Notes: generated from the sequence alone by a model not told the origin. 64,000 nucleotides of DNA from Acidobacteriota bacterium (GCA_020845575.1 JADLFL010000076.1:1-64000); one strand, 5' to 3'. Numbered from the stretch's first letter, positions 33,778 through 43,145 are shown. Numbers and translations are program-made.

Positions 33778-36522
33778 CTACTCCCAGCGCAACGCGCGCA
33801 TCGGATCGATCGTCGAGGCGCGGCGCGCGGGGAGATAGCCCGCGGCCAGCGCGACAGCCGCCAGCGCCACGGCTGCGCCGCCGATCGCCAGCGGATCGTG
33901 CCCGTCGAGTTCGTAGAGCAGCGCCTGCGCCATCCTGCCGATGGCGAGTGCCGCGACGATGCCGAGCACCACGCCTGCCAGCGTCAGCCGTGCCACCTGT
34001 CCGAGCACCATGCCGCGCACCACGCGTGCGTCGGCACCGAGCGCCATGCGCAGGCCGATCTCGCGCGTGCGCTGACCCACGGTGTAGGCAAGCACGCCGT
34101 ACAGGCCGAGCGCGGCGAGCAGCGTGGCGACGAGAGCATACGTGGCAGACAGGAAGCCGATCATCCGGTCCACGTACACGTTCTCGCGCACCTGTTGTGG
34201 CATCGTCTTGAGCATTTCGATCGGCAGGTACGGATCGCGGTTGGCGACAACGCGGGGGATGGCGGCCAGCAGCGACTCCGGTGCCGTGGACGTACGGGCA
34301 TAGAAGTACGTGAAGCCCTGCGGCGGAACCTGACGATACGGCCGGAACACCACGGACGGGACGGCGGCCTCCCTGACGTCGGCATAGTGCGCGTCCTTCA
34401 CGACGCCGACGATCTCGGTGTCGAAGCCCTCGTCCGGCGACGTCCAATCGGCCATCCGCGTGCCCACCGCATGCCCACCAAGGTTGAACTGCCGCACGAA
34501 CGCTTCGTTGACCAGCGCCACGCGCGGCGCATCCGGCCCATCGGTCGAGGCAATGTCGCGCCCCCCCAGGAGGGTCATGCCGAGCGTGCGCAGGAAGCCC
34601 ACGCCCACCTGGTTGGCGCGCACGTTCCTGTTCGTGTCCGGCCCGTTGTCGAACCCCTCCACGCGGATGTTGCCGCCGGTGGTGGAGGACGACAGCAGTG
34701 GCATGAGCGACGCCGTGGCCGACGTCACGCCCGGCAGCGCCGCAAGGTCGTCCTCGAGCTGTTCGAACAGCTGCAGCGAACGTTCCGGCGTGTACCCGCT
34801 CAGCGCGGGGGCCATGCGGAACGAGACGACGTTCTCAGGGCGAATGCCGAGTTCGACGCTGGTGACGTTGACCAGGCTCCTGATGAACAGTCCCGCCGAG
34901 ACGAGCAGCGCCGTCGCGAGCGCGATCTGCGCGGTGACGAGCGCAGCACGGAACCGTCGCGCGCTCGGGCTCGTGGTCTGGCCCGCCCTGTCGCGCAGCG
35001 AGACCATCAGATCGCGGCGCGTGCTGTGCAGCGCGGGATACAGGCCGAACAGCAGGCCCGTGACGAGCGACAGGGCCGCCGCACTCAGCACGGCGCGGCT
35101 GTCGAGAGCGAGCGTGAACGTCGCGAGATTCTCCTGCGGCATCAGCGCGGTCAGAGCCGACAGCGTCGCGTGCGCGACCAGCAGCCCCGCGGCGCCGCCG
35201 ATAGCCGCCAGCACGCACGACTCGGTCAGCAGCAGGCCGACGAGCTGAGCACGACTGGCGCCGAGCGAGAGCCGGACGGCCATCTCGCCGGCGCGCTCGG
35301 TAGACCTGGCCAGCAGGAGATTCGCGATGTTCGCGCACGCGACGAGCAGCACCGTCGCCGTCACGAGCAGCAGCAGCTTCAGCGGCGTGCCGAGCGACGC
35401 GTGCAACGCGCTCTGCCCGCGCGCGCCTGGCTCGACCTCCACGGTCCTGGCACGAAACGCCGCCATACCACGTTCGCTCATCTCCGTCAGTTCCGGCGCC
35501 TCGACCTCGTTGATGATGTGGCGATAGGGAACGTTGATGTGCGTGCGTGCCTGCTCGAGAGAGACACCGGGCGCGAGCCTGGCGAACAGATACAGCCATG
35601 AGCGCCGGCGCTCGAAGGATCGTCTGCTGAGCAGCATGTTCCGAGCGGCCGAGACGGGCACGAACGCGAGCGGGCGAATGCCCAGCGTCGTTCCGGTGAA
35701 GCCCTGCGGTGCGACCCCGACAATGGTCATCGGGTGCCCGTTGACGGTAAGCGTCTTGCCGATGACGTCTGGACTGGCGGCGTACTGCAACCGCCACTGG
35801 TCGTGGCTGAGGACCACCGCGTCTCCCGTGTCCGGCGCGCCATCGTCCGCAACGCCGATCAATCGGCCGGCTGCCGGTACCAGGCCGAGAAGGTCGAAGT
35901 AGTTGCCCGACACCAGCATGCCGTGGCCGCTCGTCGCCTGCGCGCCGTACGACAGATTGGCGAGGAAGCTGCGATGGGCGGCGATGCCGGTGAAGGGCGT
36001 CTGCTCGCGCTGCAGATCGAGGAACATCGGGTGGCTGAACACGACCGAACAGGGGCCTGCCTCGTCGCAGCTGTCACCGCCGGGTTTGGGGCCTGGTGCG
36101 GAGAGGTTCACGAGAGCCGCGGGATCCGCCACGGGCAACGGCCGCACGAGCGTCTGCTCGAACAGCGAGAAGATCGCGGTGTTCGCGCCGATGCCGACGG
36201 CCAGCGTGGCGACGGCCACGGCGGTGAACGCCGGGCGACGCCGCAGGAGACGCAGCGCGAAGCGCAGATCCTGGCCGAGCTCTCCGAGACGAGCCAGTCT
36301 TCGCTTACGGATTTCGAGTCGTGTGTCCGTGGTCGTGCAGCGCTCGACACCTTGCCGGCGGTTGCCGAACTCCTCGAGCGCCTGCTGGCGGGCGTGTGTC
36401 TCCGACAGGCCGTCGCGCACGAGCTCGGCCGTCCGCATGTCGATGTGGAACGTGAACTCGTCCTCCACATCGTCGAGGACCTCGTCGCGGCTGCGGAACG
36501 GGAAGCGGAACAGTGTCTTCAC
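33778..36522 (-). CDS. ADOP-type duplicated FtsX/MacB permease
   Basis: A 914-residue membrane protein of the 'acidobacterial duplicated orphan permease' type. The N-terminus carries a soluble helical lead (residues 1-85), then FtsX-MacB core domains around LRRRPAFTAVAVATLAVGIG and two permease modules with the signatures STERAGEMAVRLSLGASRAQ and GQRTREIGLRMALGADARVV, ending ARRASTIDPMRALRWE. No ATPase gene is beside it, as usual in this family. A PadR regulator is 26 bp upstream on the same strand. Transport substrate unknown; related MacB proteins export peptides or drugs. Confidence 0.92.
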   Translation of the reverse strand: MKTLFRFPFRSRDEVLDDVEDEFTFHIDMRTAELVRDGLSETHARQQALEEFGNRRQGVERCTTTDTRLEIRKRRLARLGELGQDLRFALRLLRRRPAFTAVAVATLAVGIGANTAIFSLFEQTLVRPLPVADPAALVNLSAPGPKPGGDSCDEAGPCSVVFSHPMFLDLQREQTPFTGIAAHRSFLANLSYGAQATSGHGMLVSGNYFDLLGLVPAAGRLIGVADDGAPDTGDAVVLSHDQWRLQYAASPDVIGKTLTVNGHPMTIVGVAPQGFTGTTLGIRPLAFVPVSAARNMLLSRRSFERRRSWLYLFARLAPGVSLEQARTHINVPYRHIINEVEAPELTEMSERGMAAFRARTVEVEPGARGQSALHASLGTPLKLLLLVTATVLLVACANIANLLLARSTERAGEMAVRLSLGASRAQLVGLLLTESCVLAAIGGAAGLLVAHATLSALTALMPQENLATFTLALDSRAVLSAAALSLVTGLLFGLYPALHSTRRDLMVSLRDRAGQTTSPSARRFRAALVTAQIALATALLVSAGLFIRSLVNVTSVELGIRPENVVSFRMAPALSGYTPERSLQLFEQLEDDLAALPGVTSATASLMPLLSSSTTGGNIRVEGFDNGPDTNRNVRANQVGVGFLRTLGMTLLGGRDIASTDGPDAPRVALVNEAFVRQFNLGGHAVGTRMADWTSPDEGFDTEIVGVVKDAHYADVREAAVPSVVFRPYRQVPPQGFTYFYARTSTAPESLLAAIPRVVANRDPYLPIEMLKTMPQQVRENVYVDRMIGFLSATYALVATLLAALGLYGVLAYTVGQRTREIGLRMALGADARVVRGMVLGQVARLTLAGVVLGIVAALAIGRMAQALLYELDGHDPLAIGGAAVALAAVALAAGYLPARRASTIDPMRALRWE

Positions 36523-36548
36523 GACTACCTCCGGTAGCGTCGGTGGCG

Positions 36549-36881
36549 TCAGGCCGTGGCGATGACCTTGAACACGGCTTCCGCGTAGCGCTTCCAGTCG
36601 GCGACTTCGCTGCGCAACTGGCGGCGGCCTTCAGCGGTGAGCGCGTAGTACTTCGCGCGGCGATTGTTCTCCGACAGCCCCCACTCGGCTTCGACGTAGC
36701 CCTTCAGTTCGAGCCGATGCAGCGCCTGATAGAGCGCGGCATCTTCCATCGCCAGCACGCCCCCGGTGCGCTCGCGTACCCAGCGGGAGACTGTGTAGCC
36801 GTGGGCAGGACCGGTCTGCAGTGCGCGCAACAGCAGGAGATCCACGGTGCCCTGGAGCAGGGTCTGCTTGGTTCGCGTCAT
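36549..36881 (-). CDS. PadR family regulator
   Basis: A 110-residue PadR winged helix: LLQGTVDLLLLRALQTGPAH, GYTVSRWV, then EDAALYQALHRLELKGYVEA and KYYALTAEGRRQL. PadR genes are often placed before ADOP permease genes in Acidobacteria, as here, and probably repress them. Start at the ATG at 36881; the longer frame upstream is not PadR-like. No sensor ligand can be named. Confidence 0.9.
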   Translation of the reverse strand: MTRTKQTLLQGTVDLLLLRALQTGPAHGYTVSRWVRERTGGVLAMEDAALYQALHRLELKGYVEAEWGLSENNRRAKYYALTAEGRRQLRSEVADWKRYAEAVFKVIATA

Positions 36882-36978
36882 CGCGTCTCGTGGTTGGACG
36901 GACGGGGAGTCGTCGATGTTCCACTCATGGCGTGAGTGGAGAGAGCATCGCCGGCAGCTCCCCCACCACGATGTAGAC

Positions 36979-37030
36979 GCCGGACTTGTCCGGCAGTCGG
37001 TGATATCCGCCCGCCGGACAAGTCCGGCGG
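36979..37030. repeat. Dispersed hairpin repeat, family 3 (two inverted copies)
   Basis: GCCGGACTTGTCCGGC (36979-36994) and CCGCCGGACAAGTCCGGCGG (37011-37030). Both carry the palindrome GCCGGAC-N2-GTCCGGC, with loops TT and AA, and share GTAG/CTAC flanks in opposite orientation. Each arm can form a stable hairpin. It lies in the 230-bp gap between the PadR and TlpA-like genes; no gene was seen in the rest of the gap. Confidence 0.65.
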
Positions 37031-37111
37031 CTACGTCTCGAGAGAGGAGTGCGCCGGGTTGTGGCGTTGCGACGCCGGCCGATGTGCGACAGCACGGGGT
37101 AGTATTCGAGG

Positions 37112-38062
37112 ATGGCACGAGTACTCGTCATTGCCGCGTTGCTGGCGGGCATCGGTTCCTTCGCCTGCGCGCCGGCAGCACCGCAGCGGACCATCGTTCA
37201 GCAGGTGCGCGCGGAGATCACGAAGGGCGACTTCGCCGCCGTGGATGCCCTGTTGGCCGGCTATCGGGCCGACAAGGGGATCACACCCGAGTGGCTCGAG
37301 GCGTATTCATGGATCGGGCGCGGCCATCTGGCCGCCAAGCGCCTCGACGAGGCCGAGCGGTACGCGAACGAGACGTACGAGATGACGTCCGACGCGTTGA
37401 AGACCCGGCCGATGGATCAGGAACCGCGGCTGCCGATTGCGTACGGTGCGGCAGTGGAAGTGCTGGCACAGGTGGCCGCGGCGCGCGGGGCACGCAGCGA
37501 AGCGCTCGTGATGCTCGAACACGAGTTGCAGACGCACGGCGCCACATCCATCGCGAAGCGCCTCCAGAAGAACGTCAACCTCCTGAGCCTCGAAGGCACG
37601 AAGGCACCGGCGATCGTCGCCACCGACTACCTCGGATCGCAGCCTCCCACGCTTGACGATCTCCAGGGCAAGGTCGTCGTCCTTTTCTTCTGGGCGCACT
37701 GGTGTGCCGACTGCAAGCGCATGGCGCCGGTCCTTGCCGAGCTCGACGCGCGGTACAGGGACAAGGGCCTGGCGATCTACGCGCCGACGCAGCGATACGG
37801 CTATGTGGCGGGTGGGAAGGATGCGTCGCCGGAAGACGAGCGGGCGTACATCGATCGGGTGCGACTGGAGCAGTACCCGGTGCTCGCCGCGCAATCGGTG
37901 CCGCTCGACGCGGCCAATCATCTCCGCTATGGCGTGAGCACGACACCCACGCTCGTGCTCGTCGATCGCGAGGGCATCATCCGCCTGTATCACCCGGGCC
38001 AGATGACGCTGGACGAACTGGGCCCGCGCATCGCAGCGCTGCTCGGCAGCGCTGCGGGGTGA
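37112..38062 (+). CDS. Exported TPR-like/thioredoxin (TlpA-like) protein
   Basis: A 316-residue exported protein: a signal peptide (about 22 residues, FACAPAA), a helical TPR-like middle and a thioredoxin-fold C-terminus. The active site is WCADC at 197-201 with the flank VVVLFFWAHWCADCKRMAP; the cis-Pro region is STTPTLVLVDREG. TlpA-like proteins reduce disulfides outside the cytoplasm, e.g. during cytochrome c or metallocentre assembly. The convergent DsrE-like gene is another sulfur-linked exported protein. Confidence 0.85.
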   Translation: MARVLVIAALLAGIGSFACAPAAPQRTIVQQVRAEITKGDFAAVDALLAGYRADKGITPEWLEAYSWIGRGHLAAKRLDEAERYANETYEMTSDALKTRPMDQEPRLPIAYGAAVEVLAQVAAARGARSEALVMLEHELQTHGATSIAKRLQKNVNLLSLEGTKAPAIVATDYLGSQPPTLDDLQGKVVVLFFWAHWCADCKRMAPVLAELDARYRDKGLAIYAPTQRYGYVAGGKDASPEDERAYIDRVRLEQYPVLAAQSVPLDAANHLRYGVSTTPTLVLVDREGIIRLYHPGQMTLDELGPRIAALLGSAAG

Positions 38063-38127
38063 CGCATGCGCCACCCCTGCCCATCGCCGAACACGCGGCG
38101 CGGTGATACGCCGCACCGACCGCGCGC

Positions 38128-38694
38128 TCAGAACGGGTTCAGGACATACCCTTCCTTGTCGAGCACCAGGTGCGCCACCATCGCGGAGAGCGCGATCTCC
38201 GCGGCGGGCGTGACGACGGCGCGCGGCAGGTTGCGGCCGACCGACGTCTGGCCGCACAGATAGATCCGCACGCCGGCGGCTTTCAGTTCGTCGAGCAGGC
38301 GGACGTTCGGATTCTCCTTGCCATACCGCGTGCGGTACTCGGCATCTGTCAGTAGGTCCTTACCGGCTGTCCCATGCACGATGAGCGCCGCCCTGACGCG
38401 ATCGCGCGGCACACCGGCGCGGCCCTGCATGTTGAGGAAGCGCGCCACGGTGTCGAACTGCAGGTTGAGCTCACCCGGTGCGGCACCCTCGCGCACGTCG
38501 AACCGCAGCTTGAGGTCCTGGTCCTTCGGCGGCCGCAGCGTGGCGCCAGGGACGTCGAACACCCCGCCGTAGTGCGGGACCACCTCGCCGGCCTGTCGGG
38601 CCGGCGCCGAGGCTGGCGCTTGGCCGCCGGACGTCCCGCTGAAGACGGTACACACCATCACGACGGCAAGGGCTGCGCTGCGCATGCCGCCCAT
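38128..38694 (-). CDS. Exported DsrE-domain protein
   Basis: A 188-residue protein with a signal peptide (about 25 residues) and a DsrE/DsrF fold: LKLRFDVREGAAPGELNLQF, then RVRAALIVHGTAGKDLL and GVRIYLCGQTSVGR with a Cys at the usual place. DsrE proteins bind or relay persulfide sulfur; exported versions are of unknown use. Start 38694 or 38685 are both possible. Its convergent TlpA-like neighbour suggests a shared role in thiol or sulfur handling outside the cytoplasm. Confidence 0.8.
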   Translation of the reverse strand: MGGMRSAALAVVMVCTVFSGTSGGQAPASAPARQAGEVVPHYGGVFDVPGATLRPPKDQDLKLRFDVREGAAPGELNLQFDTVARFLNMQGRAGVPRDRVRAALIVHGTAGKDLLTDAEYRTRYGKENPNVRLLDELKAAGVRIYLCGQTSVGRNLPRAVVTPAAEIALSAMVAHLVLDKEGYVLNPF

Positions 38695-38738
38695 TCTGGC
38701 ACGCGATGGCACGGGCCGCGCGACCTCCATCGATGCAG

Positions 38739-38759
38739 GGGCACCCCTTGTGGGTGCCC
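38739..38759. repeat. Intergenic hairpin
   Basis: GGGCACCC-CTTGT-GGGTGCCC, a stable stem in the short divergent gap between the DsrE and DUF433 genes. It may be another dispersed element; no second copy was seen in this window. Confidence 0.45.
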
Positions 38760-38789
38760 GAACCAGGGATGTGCCGTACACTGGCGGGC

Positions 38790-39017
38790 ATGTCCCTGCT
38801 GCAGCGCATCGCCATCGATCCCGCCGTGCGGTTCGGGAAGCCCTGCATTCGCGGGACACGGATCACTGTCGGCGATGTGCTCGCCTACCTCGCCGGCGGG
38901 ATGACCGACGCAGAGGTGCTGGCTGATTTTCCGCAGTTGTCACGCGACGATATCCGCGCGTGCCTGGCGTATGCCGCCGAGCGCGAACGTCGCACCCACA
39001 GTATCCCCGCCGCGTAG
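38790..39017 (+). CDS. DUF433 antitoxin
   Basis: A 75-residue DUF433 protein: RIAIDPAVRFGKPCIRGTRI, TVGDVLAYLAGG and the helix RDDIRACLAYAAER. DUF433 proteins are antitoxins of PIN-like DUF5615 toxins and bind DNA. Start at the ATG at 38790; the longer frame is low-complexity. The toxin follows by 6 bp. Confidence 0.88.
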   Translation: MSLLQRIAIDPAVRFGKPCIRGTRITVGDVLAYLAGGMTDAEVLADFPQLSRDDIRACLAYAAERERRTHSIPAA

Positions 39018-39023
39018 GTTGCG

Positions 39024-39377
39024 ATGCGGCTGCTCTTCGACGAGCAACTGTCCAGTCGATTGCCCGGGCTCCTTGAGCCCTGGTACCCGGATCCGTTGCA
39101 CGTCGAACAACTTGGTCTGCTTGGTGCGCCCGACACCGTCGTCTGGCAGGCCGCCATCGACCACGACTGCATGCTCGTCTCGAAGGACGAAGACTTTCAC
39201 CGCCTCAGCGTGCTGAAGGGAGCGCCGCCCAAGGTCGTCTGGCTGCGGATGGGCAATTGCACGACGCAGGATCTCGTCGATCTCCTGCGCCGCCACGTCG
39301 ACGACGTCGAGCGCTTCTCGATCCAGGACGAGGCGGCGTTCCTCGAGCTCGGTGGCGCGTCGTCTGCCACGGGCTGA
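39024..39377 (+). CDS. DUF5615 PIN-like toxin
   Basis: A 117-residue Mut7-C/DUF5615 PIN-like protein: MRLLFDEQLSSRL at the start and DHDCMLVSKDEDFHRL in the middle, giving the acidic residues of a PIN-like nuclease. It is the toxin of the pair with the DUF433 protein. Its 3' end overlaps a copy of the family 1 repeat. Confidence 0.88.
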   Translation: MRLLFDEQLSSRLPGLLEPWYPDPLHVEQLGLLGAPDTVVWQAAIDHDCMLVSKDEDFHRLSVLKGAPPKVVWLRMGNCTTQDLVDLLRRHVDDVERFSIQDEAAFLELGGASSATG

Positions 39378-39392
39378 AGCCCGTGGCCCCTA
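39367..39392. repeat. Dispersed hairpin repeat, family 1 (variant copy c)
   Basis: CCACGGGCTGAAGCCCGTGG followed by CCCCTAC: same architecture as the copies at 11785 and 27100 (five-to-seven-bp arms around TGAA), with arms changed in a compensated way. It supplies the stop codon (TGA) of the DUF5615 gene. Confidence 0.65.
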
Positions 39393-39509
39393 CACCGTCC
39401 CTACCTCGAGCGTGGCGCTCGTGAGCGTCGGACCTCGGGTCATGTGTCTGGCGTGGCGCGGCGATCGCGTGTACTGTCTGCACGAACCACCCACCACTGG
39501 AGTGAAGCG

Positions 39510-40439
39510 ATGACGAGCACGACGACTCGACGAGCGTTTCTGGCAGGCGTAGCTGCCGGCATTGCCGTGCCGCGGCTGTTGCGGGCGCGGGCGGCGGCAC
39601 GCTATCCCATCAGTTTCTCGACGCTCGGCTGTCCGAAGTGGGGCTGGAAGCAGATCCTCGATCAGGCGGATCGCCTCGGATACGCGGCGATCGAACTGCG
39701 CGGCGTGGCCAGCGAACTCGACCTGACGAAACTGCCCGAGTTCTCGCCGTCGCGCATCGCCGACGCGAAGAAGGATCTCTCGGCGCTCGGTCTGGTCATC
39801 TCCGATCTCGGTGCGTCGGCGAACATGCACGAGAAGGAGCCCGCCGCGCGCCAGAAGCATCTCGACGAAGGGCGGCGTTACATCGACCTCGCGAAGGCGC
39901 TCGACGTGAAGTACGTCCGCATGTTCGGCGACAGGGTGCCCGAGGGCGAGCTGAAGTCCGACGTCATCGCGCGCGTCGCCGAGGGCTTCCGGCAGATGGC
40001 GGCGCACGCGAAACCCGCCGGCGTGACGGTGATCATCGAGTCGCACGGCGACTTCACCAGTTCAGTCGATCTGGAGCACATCGTCACCGACGTCGGGTCC
40101 GACGCGTTCGCCGTGCTGTGGGATGCGCATCACACCTTCGTCAGCGGGAAGGAGCAACCCGCCGACACGTACGCGCGCCTCGGCAAGTGGGTGCGTCACA
40201 CGCACCTGAAGGACTCGAAGCCGGGTGGCAAGGGCCGCGACTACGTGCTCGTCGGCGAAGGCGACGTGCCCGTCAGGACGCAGATCCAGGTGCTGGCCGC
40301 CAACGGCTACAAGGGCTATTACGGATTCGAGTGGGAGAAGCGCTGGCATCCGGAGATCCCGGAGCCCGAAGTGGCGTTCCCGCACTATGCGAAAACGGCC
40401 GGCGAGTATCTCGCCGCGGCGGGCGTCTCACCGTCGTAG
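39510..40439 (+). CDS. Tat-exported sugar-phosphate isomerase/epimerase-like TIM barrel
   Basis: A 309-residue AP-endonuclease-2-type TIM barrel (xylose isomerase-like family). The N-terminus TTRRAFLAGVAAGIAVPRLL is a twin-arginine signal. Barrel motifs include IRELRG-like 'YAAIELRGVAS', VRMFGD, VIIESHGDF, LWDAHH and HTHLKDS, giving Glu, Asp and His metal ligands. Family members isomerise or epimerise sugars or inositols; export suggests a periplasmic substrate. Followed by a sugar-binding lipoprotein gene 63 bp downstream. Confidence 0.85.
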   Translation: MTSTTTRRAFLAGVAAGIAVPRLLRARAAARYPISFSTLGCPKWGWKQILDQADRLGYAAIELRGVASELDLTKLPEFSPSRIADAKKDLSALGLVISDLGASANMHEKEPAARQKHLDEGRRYIDLAKALDVKYVRMFGDRVPEGELKSDVIARVAEGFRQMAAHAKPAGVTVIIESHGDFTSSVDLEHIVTDVGSDAFAVLWDAHHTFVSGKEQPADTYARLGKWVRHTHLKDSKPGGKGRDYVLVGEGDVPVRTQIQVLAANGYKGYYGFEWEKRWHPEIPEPEVAFPHYAKTAGEYLAAAGVSPS

Positions 40440-40502
40440 GCAGTGTCGTCCTCGCACGGAGCGTGGACGAGTTGATGGATCGACGATTCGCGGGAGGCAG
40501 AG

Positions 40503-41531
40503 ATGAAGAGCAGAGTGACGACCGCACTGATCGCGATGACATTGGCTGGCCTGGTGAGCGGGTGCAGCAGCGAGCCACAAAGCCCGCCTGCGTCCACGTC
40601 GGCGCCCGCGGCGGCGCCGGGGTTGCGGATTGCGATGATCGCGAAGAACGCCACAAATCCGATCTTCCAGTCGGCGCGCAAGGGGGCCGAGACTGCGGCC
40701 AGGGAGCTGGCGTCGACGCACGGCATTCCCATCGACATCGTCTGGCTGACGCCCAACGACGAGGACGGCGACGTCCAGGCGCAGAAGATCGCGCAGGCGG
40801 TGGAAGACGGCGTGAGCGCCATCCTCATCTCCTGCTCCGATGCCGGGAAGGTGACGGCCGCGATCGACGCCGCCGTGGCCCGCGGCGTGCCCGTGATGAC
40901 CTTCGATGGCGACGCCGCCGGGTCCAGGCGCTTTGCGTACTACGGGGTTGACGATGAAAAGCTGGGGGAGGCGCTGATGCGGGACCTGGCCGCCCAGATC
41001 GGCAACAAGGGACCTGTGGCGATCCTGGCCGGGAACCCCGACGCGCCGAACCTGCGCCAGCGAGTGGACGGGGTACGGAAGGAAGCCGCCAAGCACCCCG
41101 GCATCTCGATCGTCGACACCTTCCACCATGCCGAAACCGTACGGGATGCGGCCGACGCGGTGGTCGGCGCGCAGAAGGCGCACCCGCAGATCAAGGGGTG
41201 GGCGATGGTTGGCGGCTGGCCGCTCTTCACGCCGAAGCTGTTGTCGGACATGGGAACCACGCCCATCAAGGTCGTTGCCGTCGGCGCGCTGCCCGCGCAG
41301 CTCGTGTACGTGGAGAAGGGGCTGGCTCCCGTGCTGATCGCGCAGCCTACCTACATGTGGGGCTACGAGTCCGTCCAGCGCATCGTCGACAAGGTGCACC
41401 TGAAGAAGGACGTGCCGGAAATCATGACGATGGACGTGATCCGCGTCACGAAGTCGGACCTGGGACCGTGGGCGCGTCAGTTGGCGACGTGGGGGTTCAC
41501 GGTCCCTGACATGTACCTGAAGATGCCGTGA
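40503..41531 (+). CDS. Sugar-binding lipoprotein (periplasmic binding protein, LacI-like fold)
   Basis: A 342-residue lipoprotein: lipobox LVSGC with Cys21, a Ser/Pro/Ala linker, then a type I periplasmic binding protein (LRIAMIAKNATNPIFQSARK; AILISCSDAGKVTAAIDAAV; VPVMTFDGDA). This resembles ABC sugar binders such as RbsB. No ATPase or permease follows, so it may serve an importer encoded elsewhere or sense sugar. Likely co-transcribed with the isomerase-like gene. Confidence 0.88.
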   Translation: MKSRVTTALIAMTLAGLVSGCSSEPQSPPASTSAPAAAPGLRIAMIAKNATNPIFQSARKGAETAARELASTHGIPIDIVWLTPNDEDGDVQAQKIAQAVEDGVSAILISCSDAGKVTAAIDAAVARGVPVMTFDGDAAGSRRFAYYGVDDEKLGEALMRDLAAQIGNKGPVAILAGNPDAPNLRQRVDGVRKEAAKHPGISIVDTFHHAETVRDAADAVVGAQKAHPQIKGWAMVGGWPLFTPKLLSDMGTTPIKVVAVGALPAQLVYVEKGLAPVLIAQPTYMWGYESVQRIVDKVHLKKDVPEIMTMDVIRVTKSDLGPWARQLATWGFTVPDMYLKMP

Positions 41532-41562
41532 CGGCCTGAGCCTGTCTTTGTCGTCCCCGCGA

Positions 41563-42999
41563 TCAGCGCGCGCCAGGCGCGCCGTAGCCGCGCGCGCTGT
41601 CGTCGAGGACCAGCACCCAGTCGATCATCTCGCCGGGATCGGGCGACACGAACGTGCGTTCGCCCGTGCTGGGGAACGTGCCGATGCGTGTCGCCGCACC
41701 CGTGCGAGGGTCGAACCACCAGGCGACGACCTCGCGACCCGCGATCGCGCTCATGCGCACGGTGAACGGCCTGCCGACCGGCGCGTACACCATCGCGTAC
41801 GTACGCTCCGCGTCGCGCGTGGCGAGGAATCGATAGCGCCCCGCGCCGGGCACGCTCGTCGGCACGTCACTCGCGACGATCACATCGTCGGCAGGGATGC
41901 GCGTGAGGAAGGGGCGCGACTCCATCAGCGCCCTGCCGTGCTGCATCTGTGCGGCGCCCTGCTGATCGATCGCCTCGTACCAGGGCATCAGCGGGTTGTT
42001 GACGGGCGTGCGCGGCGGGGCCCACATCTGCCAGACCGAGTGGTGTCCGTACGTGTGCCCGAACGCACCGCCGAACAGGTTCCAGTAGCGCGGGCGACGC
42101 ACGTCCGACGCGATCGAGTGGCCGAATTCCGCGGCCTTGAACGAGACCGGATGGTCCTCGTAGATCGGTTCGCCGTCGAGCACCGGCTTGACGGGCGTGC
42201 GGTCGTAGTCGGCGCGCGTCTGGTCGTACCGGCCCGTGAACTCCGCCACGTGGCCGTTCTGGCGCATGTTGAAGTCGAGCCAGTCCTCGTCCTGAAACCA
42301 GTGTGACGATCCCTGACCGCCGCTCGTGTGGAACGTCATCAGGTGTGCACCGCCGTCGCCCTCGGCGAGCCCGCGCGCCATCGCCTGCGTGATCGCACGA
42401 TGCGCGTCGCTCTCGATCTGCCTGTCGCCGCCGAGAATCCAGATGATGTTCGGCCTGTCGCGATAGCGGCGCCCGAGCCATCGTCCGTACGCCTCCGCGT
42501 TCGCGGGCGTGAACACCTCAGGGCCCTGGCCCCACCGCTTGTTCCACTTGTCGCCCCACGTGGGGAGCAGGCCGATGTACAGACCAAGCGCGCGCGCTTC
42601 ATCCACGATGAAGTCGACGTGATCCCAGTAGTCGTTGCGCGGACCGTCGCGTTCGTCGGGACGCGCCGGATCCGCGTCGACGAGCGGCAGGTGTCCGTAC
42701 GCGTTGGGCTCGGTGAGTCCACCGAGCTCGGCCAGCGCCACGGCCTGGATCACCGTGAAGCGACGTTCGGCCCTGTTGCGCAGGTATCTGACGGCCTCCT
42801 CGCGATCGAGCCGATGGAACAGTTCCCACGCGGTGTCGCCGAGCCAGAAGAACGGCGCGCCGTCGGCCGTCACGAGGAAGCGCCGGTTCTCCGAGACCTT
42901 CAGTGGCGGGACGCTGCCGTGCTGGCCTGCGGTCGCCGCGCTCGCGACGGCCAGCGCCAGCGTCATCGCCGTTCCGACCTGCCGCCATCGTCTGCGCAT
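41563..42999 (-). CDS. Exported DUF4038 (apiosidase-like) glycoside hydrolase
   Basis: A 478-residue exported TIM-barrel hydrolase. Signal peptide of about 25 residues, then [20 protein letters not shown] and [19 protein letters not shown], the DUF4038 signature, followed by the barrel with [10 protein letters not shown] and [12 protein letters not shown] (candidate acid residues), and a C-terminal beta-sandwich (residues 380-470; collagen-binding-like). Relatives remove apiose or other side-chain sugars from plant polysaccharides. It converges with the sugar-binding protein operon, consistent with plant-sugar use. Confidence 0.85.
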   Translation of the reverse strand: MRRRWRQVGTAMTLALAVASAATAGQHGSVPPLKVSENRRFLVTADGAPFFWLGDTAWELFHRLDREEAVRYLRNRAERRFTVIQAVALAELGGLTEPNAYGHLPLVDADPARPDERDGPRNDYWDHVDFIVDEARALGLYIGLLPTWGDKWNKRWGQGPEVFTPANAEAYGRWLGRRYRDRPNIIWILGGDRQIESDAHRAITQAMARGLAEGDGGAHLMTFHTSGGQGSSHWFQDEDWLDFNMRQNGHVAEFTGRYDQTRADYDRTPVKPVLDGEPIYEDHPVSFKAAEFGHSIASDVRRPRYWNLFGGAFGHTYGHHSVWQMWAPPRTPVNNPLMPWYEAIDQQGAAQMQHGRALMESRPFLTRIPADDVIVASDVPTSVPGAGRYRFLATRDAERTYAMVYAPVGRPFTVRMSAIAGREVVAWWFDPRTGAATRIGTFPSTGERTFVSPDPGEMIDWVLVLDDSARGYGAPGAR

Positions 43000-43111
43000 C
43001 CGTGCACGATACACGGAGTGCCGGAATGAACCGATATGTGATGGCGCGCGCCGGAGGCCACGGCGTAACGTACCGCTCGGAGACGACACCCGTGATCACT
43101 GATTGCACGGC

Positions 43112-43145
43112 GGCCGGGCCCGGAGGGCCGGCCCTACCGATGAGC
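43112..43145. repeat. Dispersed hairpin repeat, family 2 (copy b)
   Basis: GGCCGGGCCCGGAGGGCCGG followed by CCCTACCGATGAGCC; compare 29067 and 53522. It lies in the 316-bp gap between the DUF4038 gene and the patatin gene. The rest of the gap (43000-43315) shows GC-rich sequence with no gene I can support. Confidence 0.6.

Noticed and set aside
33948-35800. Open frames opposite and overlapping the ADOP permease gene
   Set aside because: Antisense or out-of-frame shadows of a strongly supported 914-residue gene.
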